A stretch of 58,896 nt of DNA from Phycisphaerae bacterium (GTDB taxonomy: Bacteria; Planctomycetota; Phycisphaerae; UBA1845; Fen-1342). Shown piece by piece: positions 43,208 through 52,500 of the stretch. A program made the position numbers and the translations under genes. Below the pieces are notes generated by a model. The model saw only the letters and a program-made list of their open reading frames with translations. It made no database searches and was not told the DNA's origin. The DNA lies in contig JAJVHV010000029.1 in assembly GCA_022072445.1 (NCBI GenBank), positions 1-58,896 on the forward strand. The letters run 5' to 3'. The first letter of the stretch is position 1. Each line of letters begins with the position of its first letter.

Positions 43208-44623
43208 GTGGTCGTCGGCGAATTGACCGAGGAAACGGATCTGCTCGTCATTGGCGGCGGGCCGGGTGGGTACGTCGCGGCGTTTCGCGCGGCCGATCTG
43301 GGTGTTCGTACTGCGATCATCGATGAAGCGGCGGAACTGGGCGGCGTCTGCCTGCGTGAAGGGTGCATCCCCTCCAAGGCGCTGCTGCACGTGGCACACC
43401 TGGTCAGCCATGCGGCCGAAGCGGAGAAGCTGGGTGTGACGTTCGGCAAACCGACGATCCAAATCGAAAAGGTGCGGGCGTTCAAACAGGACGTGGTCAA
43501 GCGCCTGTGCGACGGCGTCAGCACGCTGGCCGGCAAGCGCAACGTGCGCGTCATCCGTGGCCGTGCGCGGTTTGAGGACTCGCGCACCGTGCGCGTCGAT
43601 GGCGGCGAGATTGCCCGGATCAAGTTCAAACACGCGATCGTCGCCACCGGCTCGCGCCCGAAACGCCTGCCGGAGTCGCTCGTCCCCGCCGACTGCTGCA
43701 TCGACTCGAGCGGCGCGCTGGAGGTGCGCGACCTGCCCGCGACGCTGCTGGTGATCGGCGGCGGGTATATCGGCCTGGAGCTGGGACAGGTGTACGCCTC
43801 GCTGGGCAGCCGCGTGACGGTGGTCGAAGCGCTCGACCGGCTGCTGACCGGCTGCGACGACGATCTGGCGCGCCCGCTCGTGGCGCGGCTCAAGAAGCAG
43901 TGCGAGGCGATCCACACCTCGGCCAAGCTGGAATCCGCCAAGGCCACCGGGAAGGGCGTCGAGGTGCAGTACAGCGTCGGCGGCGAGCGGCACAAGGAGC
44001 TGTTCGACCGCGTGCTCGTCTCCGTCGGCCGCCAGCCGAACAGCGACAATCTCGGGCTGGAGACCACCAAGGTCGTCGTCAACGCGCGCGGCTTCATCGA
44101 GGTCGACCCGCAGCGCCGCACCGCCGACAAACGCATCTACGCCATCGGCGACGTGGCCGGCGATCCGATGCTCGCGCACAAAGCGTCGCGCGAGGGGATC
44201 GTGGCCGCCGAGGCCATCGCCGGTCATGCGGCGGCATACGATCCGGCGGCGATTCCGGCGGTGGTGTACACCGACCCGGAGGTGGCATGGTGCGGACTGA
44301 CCGAAGCCGACGCACGGCAGAAGGGGATCGAAATTGAGATCGGCAAGTTTGCCTGGGGCGCCAGCGGGCGTGCCATCGCGATGGGACGCACCGACGGCAT
44401 GACGAAAGTCATCGCCGACAAGAAATCGCGCCGCGTGCTGGGCGTGGGGATCGTTGGGCCGCACGCCGGCGATCTGATCGCCGAAGCTGTGCTGGCGATG
44501 GAAATGGCCGCCACCGCCGAGGACCTGGCGATGACGATTCACCCGCATCCGGCCACTTCCGAGACGCTGATGGAAGCGGCTGAGAGCGTGCTGGGCAGCG
44601 CGATTCACATGCTCAAGCGGTAG
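43208..44623 (+). CDS. lpdA: Dihydrolipoamide dehydrogenase
   Basis: A 471-residue FAD-dependent disulfide oxidoreductase (E3) that reoxidises lipoamide in 2-oxoacid dehydrogenase or glycine cleavage complexes, passing electrons to NAD. FAD motif VIGGGPGGYVAA is at 15-26; the redox-active pair is Cys48/Cys53 in GGVCLREGCIPSK; the NAD motif is VIGGGYIGLELG; and the catalytic His-Glu is in HPHPATSE near the C-terminus. Length is normal. GGAGG at 43196-43200, 7 nt before the GTG, sets the start. E1 and E2 genes are not in the window. Confidence 0.95.
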   Translation: MVVGELTEETDLLVIGGGPGGYVAAFRAADLGVRTAIIDEAAELGGVCLREGCIPSKALLHVAHLVSHAAEAEKLGVTFGKPTIQIEKVRAFKQDVVKRLCDGVSTLAGKRNVRVIRGRARFEDSRTVRVDGGEIARIKFKHAIVATGSRPKRLPESLVPADCCIDSSGALEVRDLPATLLVIGGGYIGLELGQVYASLGSRVTVVEALDRLLTGCDDDLARPLVARLKKQCEAIHTSAKLESAKATGKGVEVQYSVGGERHKELFDRVLVSVGRQPNSDNLGLETTKVVVNARGFIEVDPQRRTADKRIYAIGDVAGDPMLAHKASREGIVAAEAIAGHAAAYDPAAIPAVVYTDPEVAWCGLTEADARQKGIEIEIGKFAWGASGRAIAMGRTDGMTKVIADKKSRRVLGVGIVGPHAGDLIAEAVLAMEMAATAEDLAMTIHPHPATSETLMEAAESVLGSAIHMLKR

Positions 44624-44703
44624 GTCGATGCGATGCGCGGCGCGGCTTGGCCGGCGGCGCGTCGCGCTGTCGTTCGCCGGTGTCGTCCGAACGGGAGCGT
44701 GTC

Positions 44704-45192
44704 GTGTCGCGGTCTGACACGCTGAAACTGCTGCTGGCGTGCGGCGCGCTGCTGGTCAGCGCGGCGTTCGTGTTTTGGTCGCGCCGCGGCGCTGCGCCGC
44801 CCGGGGCGTTCTTCTACGATCTGAGCGAGAAGCGGCTCTACGCCGCGCCCCGCGACGCGTTCGCCCCGGTCGAGGGCGTCGGAGGCGAGACGGGTGACGG
44901 GGTCGAGGCGATTGTCGTGCGGTGCGAGCAATGTCCCGCCGAGCTGCGCCGCGTCGCGTACCTCCAGACGCATTCAACCGAATTCAAGCAGCGGCATGAC
45001 GCCGCGAAAGCGGCCGGCGGAGCTCCGATCGCCGAATTGACGCGCGCGTACATCGCCGCCAACACGCTGGTTCGCACGGTGGACGGTTCGGAGTGGTTCG
45101 CGACCAGCACGCCGGAAGGAAGCCGGATCGTCCGCGACTGGAAGCGCCGCTGCCCGCAGCACGGCGCGTGGGAGAAGCCGTTGCGTCCGTGA
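44704..45192 (+). CDS. Membrane-anchored hypothetical protein
   Basis: A 162-residue protein with one N-terminal transmembrane segment (about residues 6-25, LKLLLACGALLVSAAFVFW) and an outside domain of about 135 residues. FFYDLSEKRLYAAPRDAFAPV follows the membrane anchor, then a CEQC pair, and a late Cys in KRRCPQHG, which may bind metal or form disulfides. I do not recognise a named family; similar short anchored proteins occur in planctomycetes. GGGAG 6 nt before the GTG supports the start. It follows lpdA by 80 nt on the same strand. Confidence 0.65.
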   Translation: MSRSDTLKLLLACGALLVSAAFVFWSRRGAAPPGAFFYDLSEKRLYAAPRDAFAPVEGVGGETGDGVEAIVVRCEQCPAELRRVAYLQTHSTEFKQRHDAAKAAGGAPIAELTRAYIAANTLVRTVDGSEWFATSTPEGSRIVRDWKRRCPQHGAWEKPLRP

Positions 45193-45243
45193 GCGGCTGC
45201 ACTCCCGATCGCTCGCCGTTGGAGAGCACTCTCGCGGCGTTCG

Positions 45244-45252
45244 TGCTATGCT
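45244..45252 (+). promoter_or_regulatory. Extended -10-like TGCTATGCT
   Basis: TGC precedes TATGCT, 108 nt before the ATG at 45361. A weak match; listed because the extended TGn form recurs at two other genes here. Confidence 0.25.
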
Positions 45253-45360
45253 CTCAGGTCACGGCTGGAGGGCGGAAAGCTGCTTGAGAGCATTCCCGCG
45301 CGAATCGGGCGCGTCACGCCTGAGACGCGGGTGCGACCGACCTTCTGGAGGAAACAAGAG

Positions 45361-47838
45361 ATGATCGCGACCCTGTTCCGCTCCGCATGCCTGTTGCTTC
45401 TGGCGGGGGCTACCCTGGTTCCCGCCAGCGCCGACGTCCGCGTCAAGAACCTTAAGACGCTGGTGGTGATCTACCGTGGCGACCGGGGATCGAAGGAGTA
45501 CATGAGCGACGCCGACGTCGAGTCGGCCCGCGCCGGCGTCGAGCTGGGCCGGCTGTTCTACTTCCGCAACAGCGCCGCGCGGCTGAACTGCGAACTGATC
45601 TGGCTGGTCGCCGACGCCCAGGCGCCCAAGAACGACGGACCCACCATGGAGCACATCGAGGCCGATCTCAAGCAGCGCGGCGTACGCAATGGGCAGTACG
45701 ACGGCATCTTCGTCACTGGCATCGGGCTCAGCGGAAACTGGGGCGGATTCAACATCTTCAACGGCACCGCGGCTTGCTTCGGCGGACATGGGGGACGTGG
45801 CGAGCTGAGCTGGTATCCATCACCCGACGCGACCGTGGCGTATGGGACGGCGTGGAATTTCGTCCACGAATTTCAGCACGCGATCGACCTGGTCACGGCG
45901 CAGGATTCGAACCGCCCCGACATGCTGCACGCCCACCCGTACACCGATCGCAACGAACCGTTCTTCAAGGGCTGCTACCAGGGCGGCGAGCACTGGGATT
46001 GGATCGCCTGCACATTTCGCGAGTTTGACGGCTGGACGGCCCTCAAGGGTGTGCACAACGCCTTTCTCGATTGCGCCGACGCCGACGGCGACGGATTGCC
46101 CGACGACGACGCGCGGCTGCCGACGGACGAGAAGCGCTTTAACAGCGATCCGACGAAGAAGGACACTGACGGCGATGGCTTGGACGACCTGGCCGAGTTC
46201 ACCGCCGATCGCTACGCCGGCAGCGAGCCGCGCGCCGCCGACACCGATGGCGACGGCACGCGCGACGGCGACGACCGCTACCCGCTGATCGCGCTGGCTG
46301 CCGAGATTCCGTTCGGAAGCGAAGCGCCGCTGCTGCGCTCGGTGTTCGCACGGAATGACGAGGGTGGCGATTGTCTGGTCAGCGCGGCTTGGAACTCCGA
46401 CGGGCTGACGCTTCGCTTCACCGCTCCGCGGCGCTTCGCCGTCGATGCCAAGCTCGACGGCAGCGCCGCCAACGGCTTCTGGGACGGCGGCGACACGTAC
46501 CTGCTGCGGATCACGCCCGACGATGCGCCGAATGCGACCGGCGGGAAGGTGGAGTTTCGTGGACTGGGGCTGAGCGGCCCGGTCGCGGGCGCCACGGTTC
46601 AAACGGCGCAGAGCGACGGCCGCTTCACGCTGACCACGACCATTCCGGCGCGGCTCGGGCAGGGTGTCAGCAAAGAGATCAACTACGGCGGCAAGCGCGA
46701 GCCCGAGGACGTGACAGACGGGCTGACGCTCGTTCCGGGGCGCGAGATCGGTGTCAACTTCGGCCTCGAGTTCGCGGATCATCAGCGCGACCTGTTGACG
46801 CCGCTGCACACAATGTACGCCGTGCGGCTGGGGCCGGCGGCGGGTGGTGGCGTGCGTCCGATCCTGCGCGGACCGGCGCTGACCAGCGCCCGCAGTCCGG
46901 TGGTCACCGTCGCGGGCGTCGCGGCGGACGCGCCGGTCGAGATCGTCTCGGGCTCGAGCGTGCTGGGCGCCCGAGTCGGCCCGGGCGACGTCATGCTGGT
47001 CGACATTCTGACGCGCGGCGCACCGGCTTCTCACGGCGGGATGCTCAAGGGCGGCCTGAAGCCGTACGAGCTCGACATCGCGGCCCGCGCCGGCGGCGCG
47101 AGCAGCGCGCCGCTGCGGATGCGAGTCGATGCCTCGGCGGCGGCGCCGGTCATCAAGCTCCAGGACGGCGAACTGCGAGCGGAGTGTGAGCCGCGCGCCC
47201 AGCTCGAGCTGTGGTGGGGCGTGAAAGGCATGCCCGCGGGCGTGCTCTTCGCGACGCGGGCCGACGAGGCGGGCGGCGTCGTGCTGAAGGTCGACGAGTC
47301 GCTGACGCGCGGCTGGCTGGTCAGCGCCTACGAAGGCAGCCGCTTCGAAAAGCTGGTCTACGTCGAGACCTGGCCGCAGATCGACCGGAACTTCCGCGGC
47401 GACGCGCCCGACCCGCGCCTGCCCGGCGACGCCTTCTCCTACCGGTTCGAAAGCTACCTGCCGCTACCGGAGGCCGTGCAGTACGAATTCGAGCTGGGCA
47501 GCGACGACGGCTCGCGGCTCTACGTCGACGACGAGCTGATCATCAATCACTGGGGCCACCACGGCATGGCGACGCGCCGCGCGACGGTGTCGCTGGCCGC
47601 CGGCGTTCACCGCCTGCGCATCGAGTATTGCGAGCTGGACGGCTGGGCCGGCGTGAAATTCCGCGGCGCGCCGCGCGGGACGCCGCTCAGCCCCGAATTG
47701 CCGGTACGCACGATTCCGGCCGCGCTTGCGTCGGTTGAGCTGATGGCACGGCAGAGCGACGCGCTCGGAAACGTCTCACCCTTCGTCAGCACGACGCCGG
47801 CGGGCGAGGCCAAACCGCAGCGCGCCGTGCGCAAGTGA
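45361..47838 (+). CDS. Secreted zinc metalloprotease-like protein with TSP3 calcium repeats and PA14 domain
   Basis: An 825-residue exported multidomain protein. Residues 1-24 are a signal peptide. The first domain has the zinc-protease motif HEFQH (His169, Glu170, His173) in NFVHEFQHAIDL, with further acidic and His residues after it. Residues 239-308 are thrombospondin type-3-like calcium loops (DADGDGLPDDD, DTDGDGLDD, DTDGDGTRDGDD). A beta-sandwich like DOMON/CBM9 follows (about 315-460), then Ig-like material and, near 690-785, a PA14 carbohydrate-binding-type domain (FELGSDDGSRLYVDDELII, GWAGVKFRG). The layout suggests an extracellular protease or glycan-directed enzyme; its substrate is unknown. 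GGAGG at 45347-45351 supports the ATG. Confidence 0.8.
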   Translation: MIATLFRSACLLLLAGATLVPASADVRVKNLKTLVVIYRGDRGSKEYMSDADVESARAGVELGRLFYFRNSAARLNCELIWLVADAQAPKNDGPTMEHIEADLKQRGVRNGQYDGIFVTGIGLSGNWGGFNIFNGTAACFGGHGGRGELSWYPSPDATVAYGTAWNFVHEFQHAIDLVTAQDSNRPDMLHAHPYTDRNEPFFKGCYQGGEHWDWIACTFREFDGWTALKGVHNAFLDCADADGDGLPDDDARLPTDEKRFNSDPTKKDTDGDGLDDLAEFTADRYAGSEPRAADTDGDGTRDGDDRYPLIALAAEIPFGSEAPLLRSVFARNDEGGDCLVSAAWNSDGLTLRFTAPRRFAVDAKLDGSAANGFWDGGDTYLLRITPDDAPNATGGKVEFRGLGLSGPVAGATVQTAQSDGRFTLTTTIPARLGQGVSKEINYGGKREPEDVTDGLTLVPGREIGVNFGLEFADHQRDLLTPLHTMYAVRLGPAAGGGVRPILRGPALTSARSPVVTVAGVAADAPVEIVSGSSVLGARVGPGDVMLVDILTRGAPASHGGMLKGGLKPYELDIAARAGGASSAPLRMRVDASAAAPVIKLQDGELRAECEPRAQLELWWGVKGMPAGVLFATRADEAGGVVLKVDESLTRGWLVSAYEGSRFEKLVYVETWPQIDRNFRGDAPDPRLPGDAFSYRFESYLPLPEAVQYEFELGSDDGSRLYVDDELIINHWGHHGMATRRATVSLAAGVHRLRIEYCELDGWAGVKFRGAPRGTPLSPELPVRTIPAALASVELMARQSDALGNVSPFVSTTPAGEAKPQRAVRK

Positions 47839-47842
47839 GCTT

Positions 47843-48616
47843 TCAGCCCGGGCGCTGCTCGCTGTCGCCGCCTGCGGCCCACTGATCGAGCTCGTCCGCC
47901 AGATTGAGCGGCGCCGGGCCATGGGAGGAGACCGTGTGCAGGTCCGTTCGGCTGTCGCGCCCGGACCGCCAGCGAATCCACAGAAAGAACGCCAGCGCCG
48001 CGACCGCGGCAACCACCAGCCACGTCCAGCGCATCGCCCCGGCGTCAGACCGCCGAACCGGCGCCGCCCGCGACACCATCGTCGGCGCGCGCGCCGCCAC
48101 CAGGAGGCACGGCACGGCCTGCCGCCGATCGTTGTAGAACTGCTGAACCATGACGAAATATCCGGTGACCCGAACGGTCGAGCCCAGGCCGACGTCGCCG
48201 GCGTCTTGGGTCAGCAGGACCTTGGCCTCGACCGGTACGCTGGGCGACGTGAGACCCAGCTCCCAGATCGTCCCCAGCCGGCGGCGCTGCTCCGCATCGA
48301 TGAACTGCCAGGAGCTATTCCGGCCGACGACGCCCTCCAGCACGACCGGCCGCCCGCGCAAGTCGCTCGGCCGGTCAAGCGCCGCACGCCAATCCTCCAG
48401 CACGATCGGCGTCACACGCTGGCCCGGAGATAGCTGCGACGCATGCAGCCCCGCAAGCAGCGCATAGACCGCCGGGAAGTCGTAGTTGAAGGCATAGTCG
48501 CGCACGTCGGCGAGCGATGCCACCAGGTCGGGCGGCAGCTCGCGCGGCTCGTCGCTCGTGGGCTGCGACTGAAAGCACCCCATGAGCAGGCCGGCGGCGA
48601 CGATCGCAAGCGCCAC
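47843..48616 (-). CDS. Putative lipoprotein with OB-like domain and C-terminal transmembrane helix
   Basis: A 257-residue protein. A short lipoprotein signal ends at LLMGC (Cys14). The middle (about 90-175) has a beta-rich stretch, GRPVVLEGVVGRNSSW to VRVTGYFVMVQQFYND, like an OB fold, recurrent in planctomycete membrane proteins. A transmembrane segment (WTWLVVAAVAALAFFLWIRW) lies at about 197-216, with a short tail. I know no defined function. The start is a GTG with AGAGG upstream. It begins 14 nt after the stop of the upstream lipoprotein gene, so the two form an operon. Confidence 0.65.
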   Translation of the reverse strand: MALAIVAAGLLMGCFQSQPTSDEPRELPPDLVASLADVRDYAFNYDFPAVYALLAGLHASQLSPGQRVTPIVLEDWRAALDRPSDLRGRPVVLEGVVGRNSSWQFIDAEQRRRLGTIWELGLTSPSVPVEAKVLLTQDAGDVGLGSTVRVTGYFVMVQQFYNDRRQAVPCLLVAARAPTMVSRAAPVRRSDAGAMRWTWLVVAAVAALAFFLWIRWRSGRDSRTDLHTVSSHGPAPLNLADELDQWAAGGDSEQRPG

Positions 48617-48630
48617 GGTGCACGGACCTC

Positions 48631-49269
48631 TCAGTTCGGATCGCCCAGGTCCCAGCGAAACACCGGCATCGGCGCCGCCGGCGGCACGGCCGGTTCACTG
48701 GCCGGCTGAGACTCGGGCCGTTCCGGTTGCAGGTCGGCCGGCGCCGGCAGCATGCGCCACTCGCCGTCCTCCTGAAACACCAGAATGGCGATCTCGCGGC
48801 TGCCGACGCGCAGCGCGTCGCGTCGGGCCGGATCCAGCTCGACCCGGCTGATGACGAGGTAGCTGGGCGCTGGCAGCTCCTCGTGCTCGACGGCTTCGAT
48901 CGACTGCACGACGACCGAACGAATCGCGTGATAGATCGCCCGAAAGCGACTCTCCGACTCCGGGTTGCGCCGCCGGCTCACCATCAGGCGATATTCGCTG
49001 TACCGGCCCGCCAGACACGTCGCGAGAAACTCTTTCACGAACGCGGCGACGTCGGGATATCGGGCCTCCACGTCCGGCGCGAACTCGTAGGTCGGAAGCG
49101 TCGGCGGCGGCTCGATCAGGCGCGCTTCGGTCTCCGCGGATGATTGGACCGGCGGTGGGGCATCGCCGCGCTTCTCACAGCCGCCGATCGTCGGCGCGAC
49201 AGCGACCGCCGCCGCCGTCAGCAGCGCGACGGTGCGATAACGCGGACGAATGACAGGTGCATCGGGCAT
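48631..49269 (-). CDS. Putative lipoprotein of unknown function
   Basis: A 212-residue exported protein with a lipoprotein-like signal ending at PTIGGC (about residue 31). The body (AFVKEFLATCLAGRYSEYRLMVSRR, IEAVEHEELPAPSYLVISRVEL, EIAILVFQEDGEWRMLP) looks like an NTF2-like or related alpha+beta fold, but this is weak. The end is Pro/Glu-rich. No Shine-Dalgarno precedes the ATG; TATCAT ends 7 nt before it. It is the first gene of a two-gene unit and is divergent from the giant secretin-domain gene. Confidence 0.6.
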   Translation of the reverse strand: MPDAPVIRPRYRTVALLTAAAVAVAPTIGGCEKRGDAPPPVQSSAETEARLIEPPPTLPTYEFAPDVEARYPDVAAFVKEFLATCLAGRYSEYRLMVSRRRNPESESRFRAIYHAIRSVVVQSIEAVEHEELPAPSYLVISRVELDPARRDALRVGSREIAILVFQEDGEWRMLPAPADLQPERPESQPASEPAVPPAAPMPVFRWDLGDPN

Positions 49270-49276
49270 GCGCGGG

Positions 49277-49282
49277 ATGATA
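49277..49282 (-). promoter_or_regulatory. -10-like TATCAT before lipoprotein gene (leaderless candidate)
   Basis: On the minus strand TATCAT is followed by CCCGCGC and ATG, a 7-nt gap. It closely matches the arrangement before the asparaginase gene. Confidence 0.45.
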
Positions 49283-49371
49283 GCGTGATCGTGTCGGAAG
49301 TTCAGCGTCCGACGATGGTTCCGGCAGCGCTTCAAGGGCTGGGCCCGGGTCGAAAACATTCCGTCACCTGG

Positions 49372-49402
49372 TTGCCACCGGACCCCCGAAAGCGGGTATA
49401 AC
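49372..49402 (+). promoter_or_regulatory. Weak promoter candidate for the giant secretin-domain gene
   Basis: TTGCCA (49372-49377) and TATAAC (49397-49402) are separated by 19 nt, longer than ideal. They lie about 130 nt before the ATG at 49533. Confidence 0.25.
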
Positions 49403-49532
49403 TCAAGCAGTTACAGGACACTGCGGGGCGAGGACGCCCCGTGTGCAGCCGCACGCCGCCGGCCAAACGCGGGCGGCTGAATCAGTTCACCCGGTGCGGA
49501 GGATGCGCGCCGGACTCATACCAGGTGATGCG

Positions 49533-52500
49533 ATGTCGCGCGTGAATCCGCACCATTCCTTGAGCTTACTTATGGGTCCGATGTTGGCTGCGATCGCGGC
49601 AGCGCTGTTGATCGTCGCGCCGGCCGCGGCGCGACAGGACAGCGGCGCCGACGGTTCGCAGGTCGCGCCGCCGGGACAGCCCGTGCCAACGTCACAGCCG
49701 ACGACGCAGGGCGTTACGTCCGAGTCGTACGAGCGGCTGAAGAAGCTGCGCGAGGAAGCTCAGCGGATGCGCGAGGAGCGCATGCGGCGGCGCGGCGTGA
49801 CGAGCCGGCCGACTCTCCCGCCGGGCGAGGATGCATCGACGATTCAGCCGCCGCCGTCGGACAACAAGCCGCCCACGCCGCCGGAGAATCCGCCGATGCC
49901 GCCGAATGGCGAGGCGACTCCGGCCGAATCAACGACGCAGGAGCAGCCGGCGGATCAACCGCCTCCCGGCGAGACGCCACCTGCCGACGTGCAGGATTCG
50001 TCCACGCAACCGACTCCGCAGGATGGGACGAGCCGGCCGTCGTTGGAGGAACTGCGGCGTCGAGCGCGCGAGTCGGCGGCGCGACGCGCGGCGGAGACGC
50101 CGGGCGGTGAAGCGGGCGCACCGCCCGCGCAGGATGGCGCTCCGCCAGTGCAGCCGAATGGAAACAATCGCCGCTCGCGGACGTTCCGTCGGCCGGGTGC
50201 CCGGCCGGCCGAGGGTGAGGCGGCGGGGGAGCATCCTGGCGAGGCGCCGGCCGGCGAGGAATCGGCGGCGTCACAGACGGCGCCGAAGAGCGACGAGGAG
50301 TGGTTCAATTTCTCGAAGATGCCGTGGGAAGACGTGATCCGGCACTTTGCCCGGCGGATCGGCAAGCCGCTGATCGGCGAAGACGAACTGAACATCGGCG
50401 GCGAGCTGACCTACGTGAACACGTCGTACAAGTTCACGAAAGAGGAGGCGATCGACGAGCTGAACATGCTGCTGATGCGCGCGGGGGAGGGCTGGCGCTT
50501 CGTCGAGAACCAGCATCACATTTTCGCGGTGCCGCTCAACGAGATCAGCAGTCACGTGGACCTGCCGCACACGTACGAGACACTGGACAAGTTTCTGACG
50601 GCCAGTCCGCGCGACATGGACTTCGTGATCGTCTACATGCTGGTCAAGGAGCGTCCGGCGCAGGAGCTGATCGACATTTTCGGCGACGCGTTGCCGGATT
50701 ACACGCGGATGTCGGTCGTGGCCGACACGAACAAGGTGAAAATCGTCGCGTTGGCCAAGGACATCCGCAAGCTGCTCTCGCTGATGGAGCGGATCGACAT
50801 CGCCAAGAACGACCCGCGCGAGACGCGCGTGCTGAAGGTCAAGAACAACGCGCGGCAAATGGAGAACATCATCCGCGAGATGCTTGGCTTGTCGCAGCAG
50901 ACGCGGCTGATCGACCCGCGCACGCGCCAGCCGATCCAGCCTCAACAGCCCGAAGCCGACATCAAGATCATCGCCGACGACCGCACCAACACGCTGATCG
51001 TCAAGGCCACCAAGTCGAAGCTGGACGAGATCGAGAGCACGCTGAAGGAGGTTGATCGCCAGCCGGACATCGGCGAGTTCAAGACCGAGGTCATCGAGAT
51101 CAAGAACGGCAACGCGACCGAGATCGCCAACACGCTCAACACGATTTTCGACCAGGAAAAGAACCGCCGGCCGATGTGGCAGCAGGTGCGGACGGCGACG
51201 ACGCGGCGGCCGGGGCAGCCGGTTCAGCCCGGTCAGCCGGTGCGGCAGCCGGGCCAGCCCGAGGGCGACATCTTCCTGCCCGAGGACCCGCAGGAGCAGG
51301 CCAAGAAGCTGATCAGCGTCGTGGCACACGAGCGGACCAACTCGATCATTGTTTACGCCAACGCCGACGGGCAGAAGCGCGTCAAGGAGATGCTCGAGAT
51401 CATCGACAAGCCGGCCCCCAGCAACTTCCGCACGTTCAAGCTCGAACACGCCCAGGCGGAAGAAATCTTCGAGACCGTCAACAGCTTCATTCAGAACATG
51501 CGCGGCGCGATTCCGCGCGGCGGTCCGGGTGGCGCCGGCCGCACGTCGACCGTCACGCTCGACACCACCAACAATGCCCTGCACGTCTTCGCCGAACGCG
51601 AAGAGATGACCAACATCGAGAACATCATCAAGCTGCTCGACGTGCAGGCCCCCGAGGGCACCAAGCATATCGTCGAGCTGATCAACCTCGTGCCCAGCCA
51701 GGTGGCGCAGACGCTCCAGGCCATGCTCGACGGACAGAGCGCCGCCGGCGGCGCGGCCAGCCGGCTGCGCGGACTGCGACCGCGCGGCGCGCCGGGTGGC
51801 GGCGCTCCGGCGGCCGCCAAGAGCGGCGCGCAGTTCATCCCGCTCGACGACGCGTCGATCCTGATCGTCATCTGCGAAGACGATGAGTGGACCAAGATCG
51901 AAGAGACCATCAAGCTCTGGGACGAGAAGTACACCACCAACACGCCCACGCTGCGCTCGTTTGTCATCGCCAAGGGCGACGCGCAGGCCATCGCCCAGAT
52001 TCTCGGCCAGTTCTACCGCTCCGGCGGCCGCGGCGGCCCGGGCGCCGCCCAGCAGACGGTCGAGATCGCACCCGACGGCGACGTCATCCACGTCAAAGCG
52101 ATCAAGCGCACGCTCGATGAAATCGAAGCACTTGTCAAAACGCTCGACGTCGAGCCGCAGCGCGATCCCCTCGTGATTCTGCCGCTGGCCAACGCCGACG
52201 CCAATACCGTCGCACAGCTCGTTCAGCCGCTGCTCTCCGCGGCCGGGGGCGGCGGACGCGGACTCCGCGGCGGCGGACCGGGACAGGCCAACAGCGTCGT
52301 GCCCGAGACCGCGACCAACTCGCTCATCGTGCGGGCCGATCCGGCCACGCTCGAGAAGGTCAAGGAATTCGCGCAGCGCATGGACGAGCAGGTCGCTGCG
52401 CAGACCCCCGAGCGGCGATTCTTCGTACTGAAAAACGCCAATCCGCAGGAAGTCGCCACCGCCATCACGTCGCTTTTCAATCCGCAGGGCGGCGGCGGCG

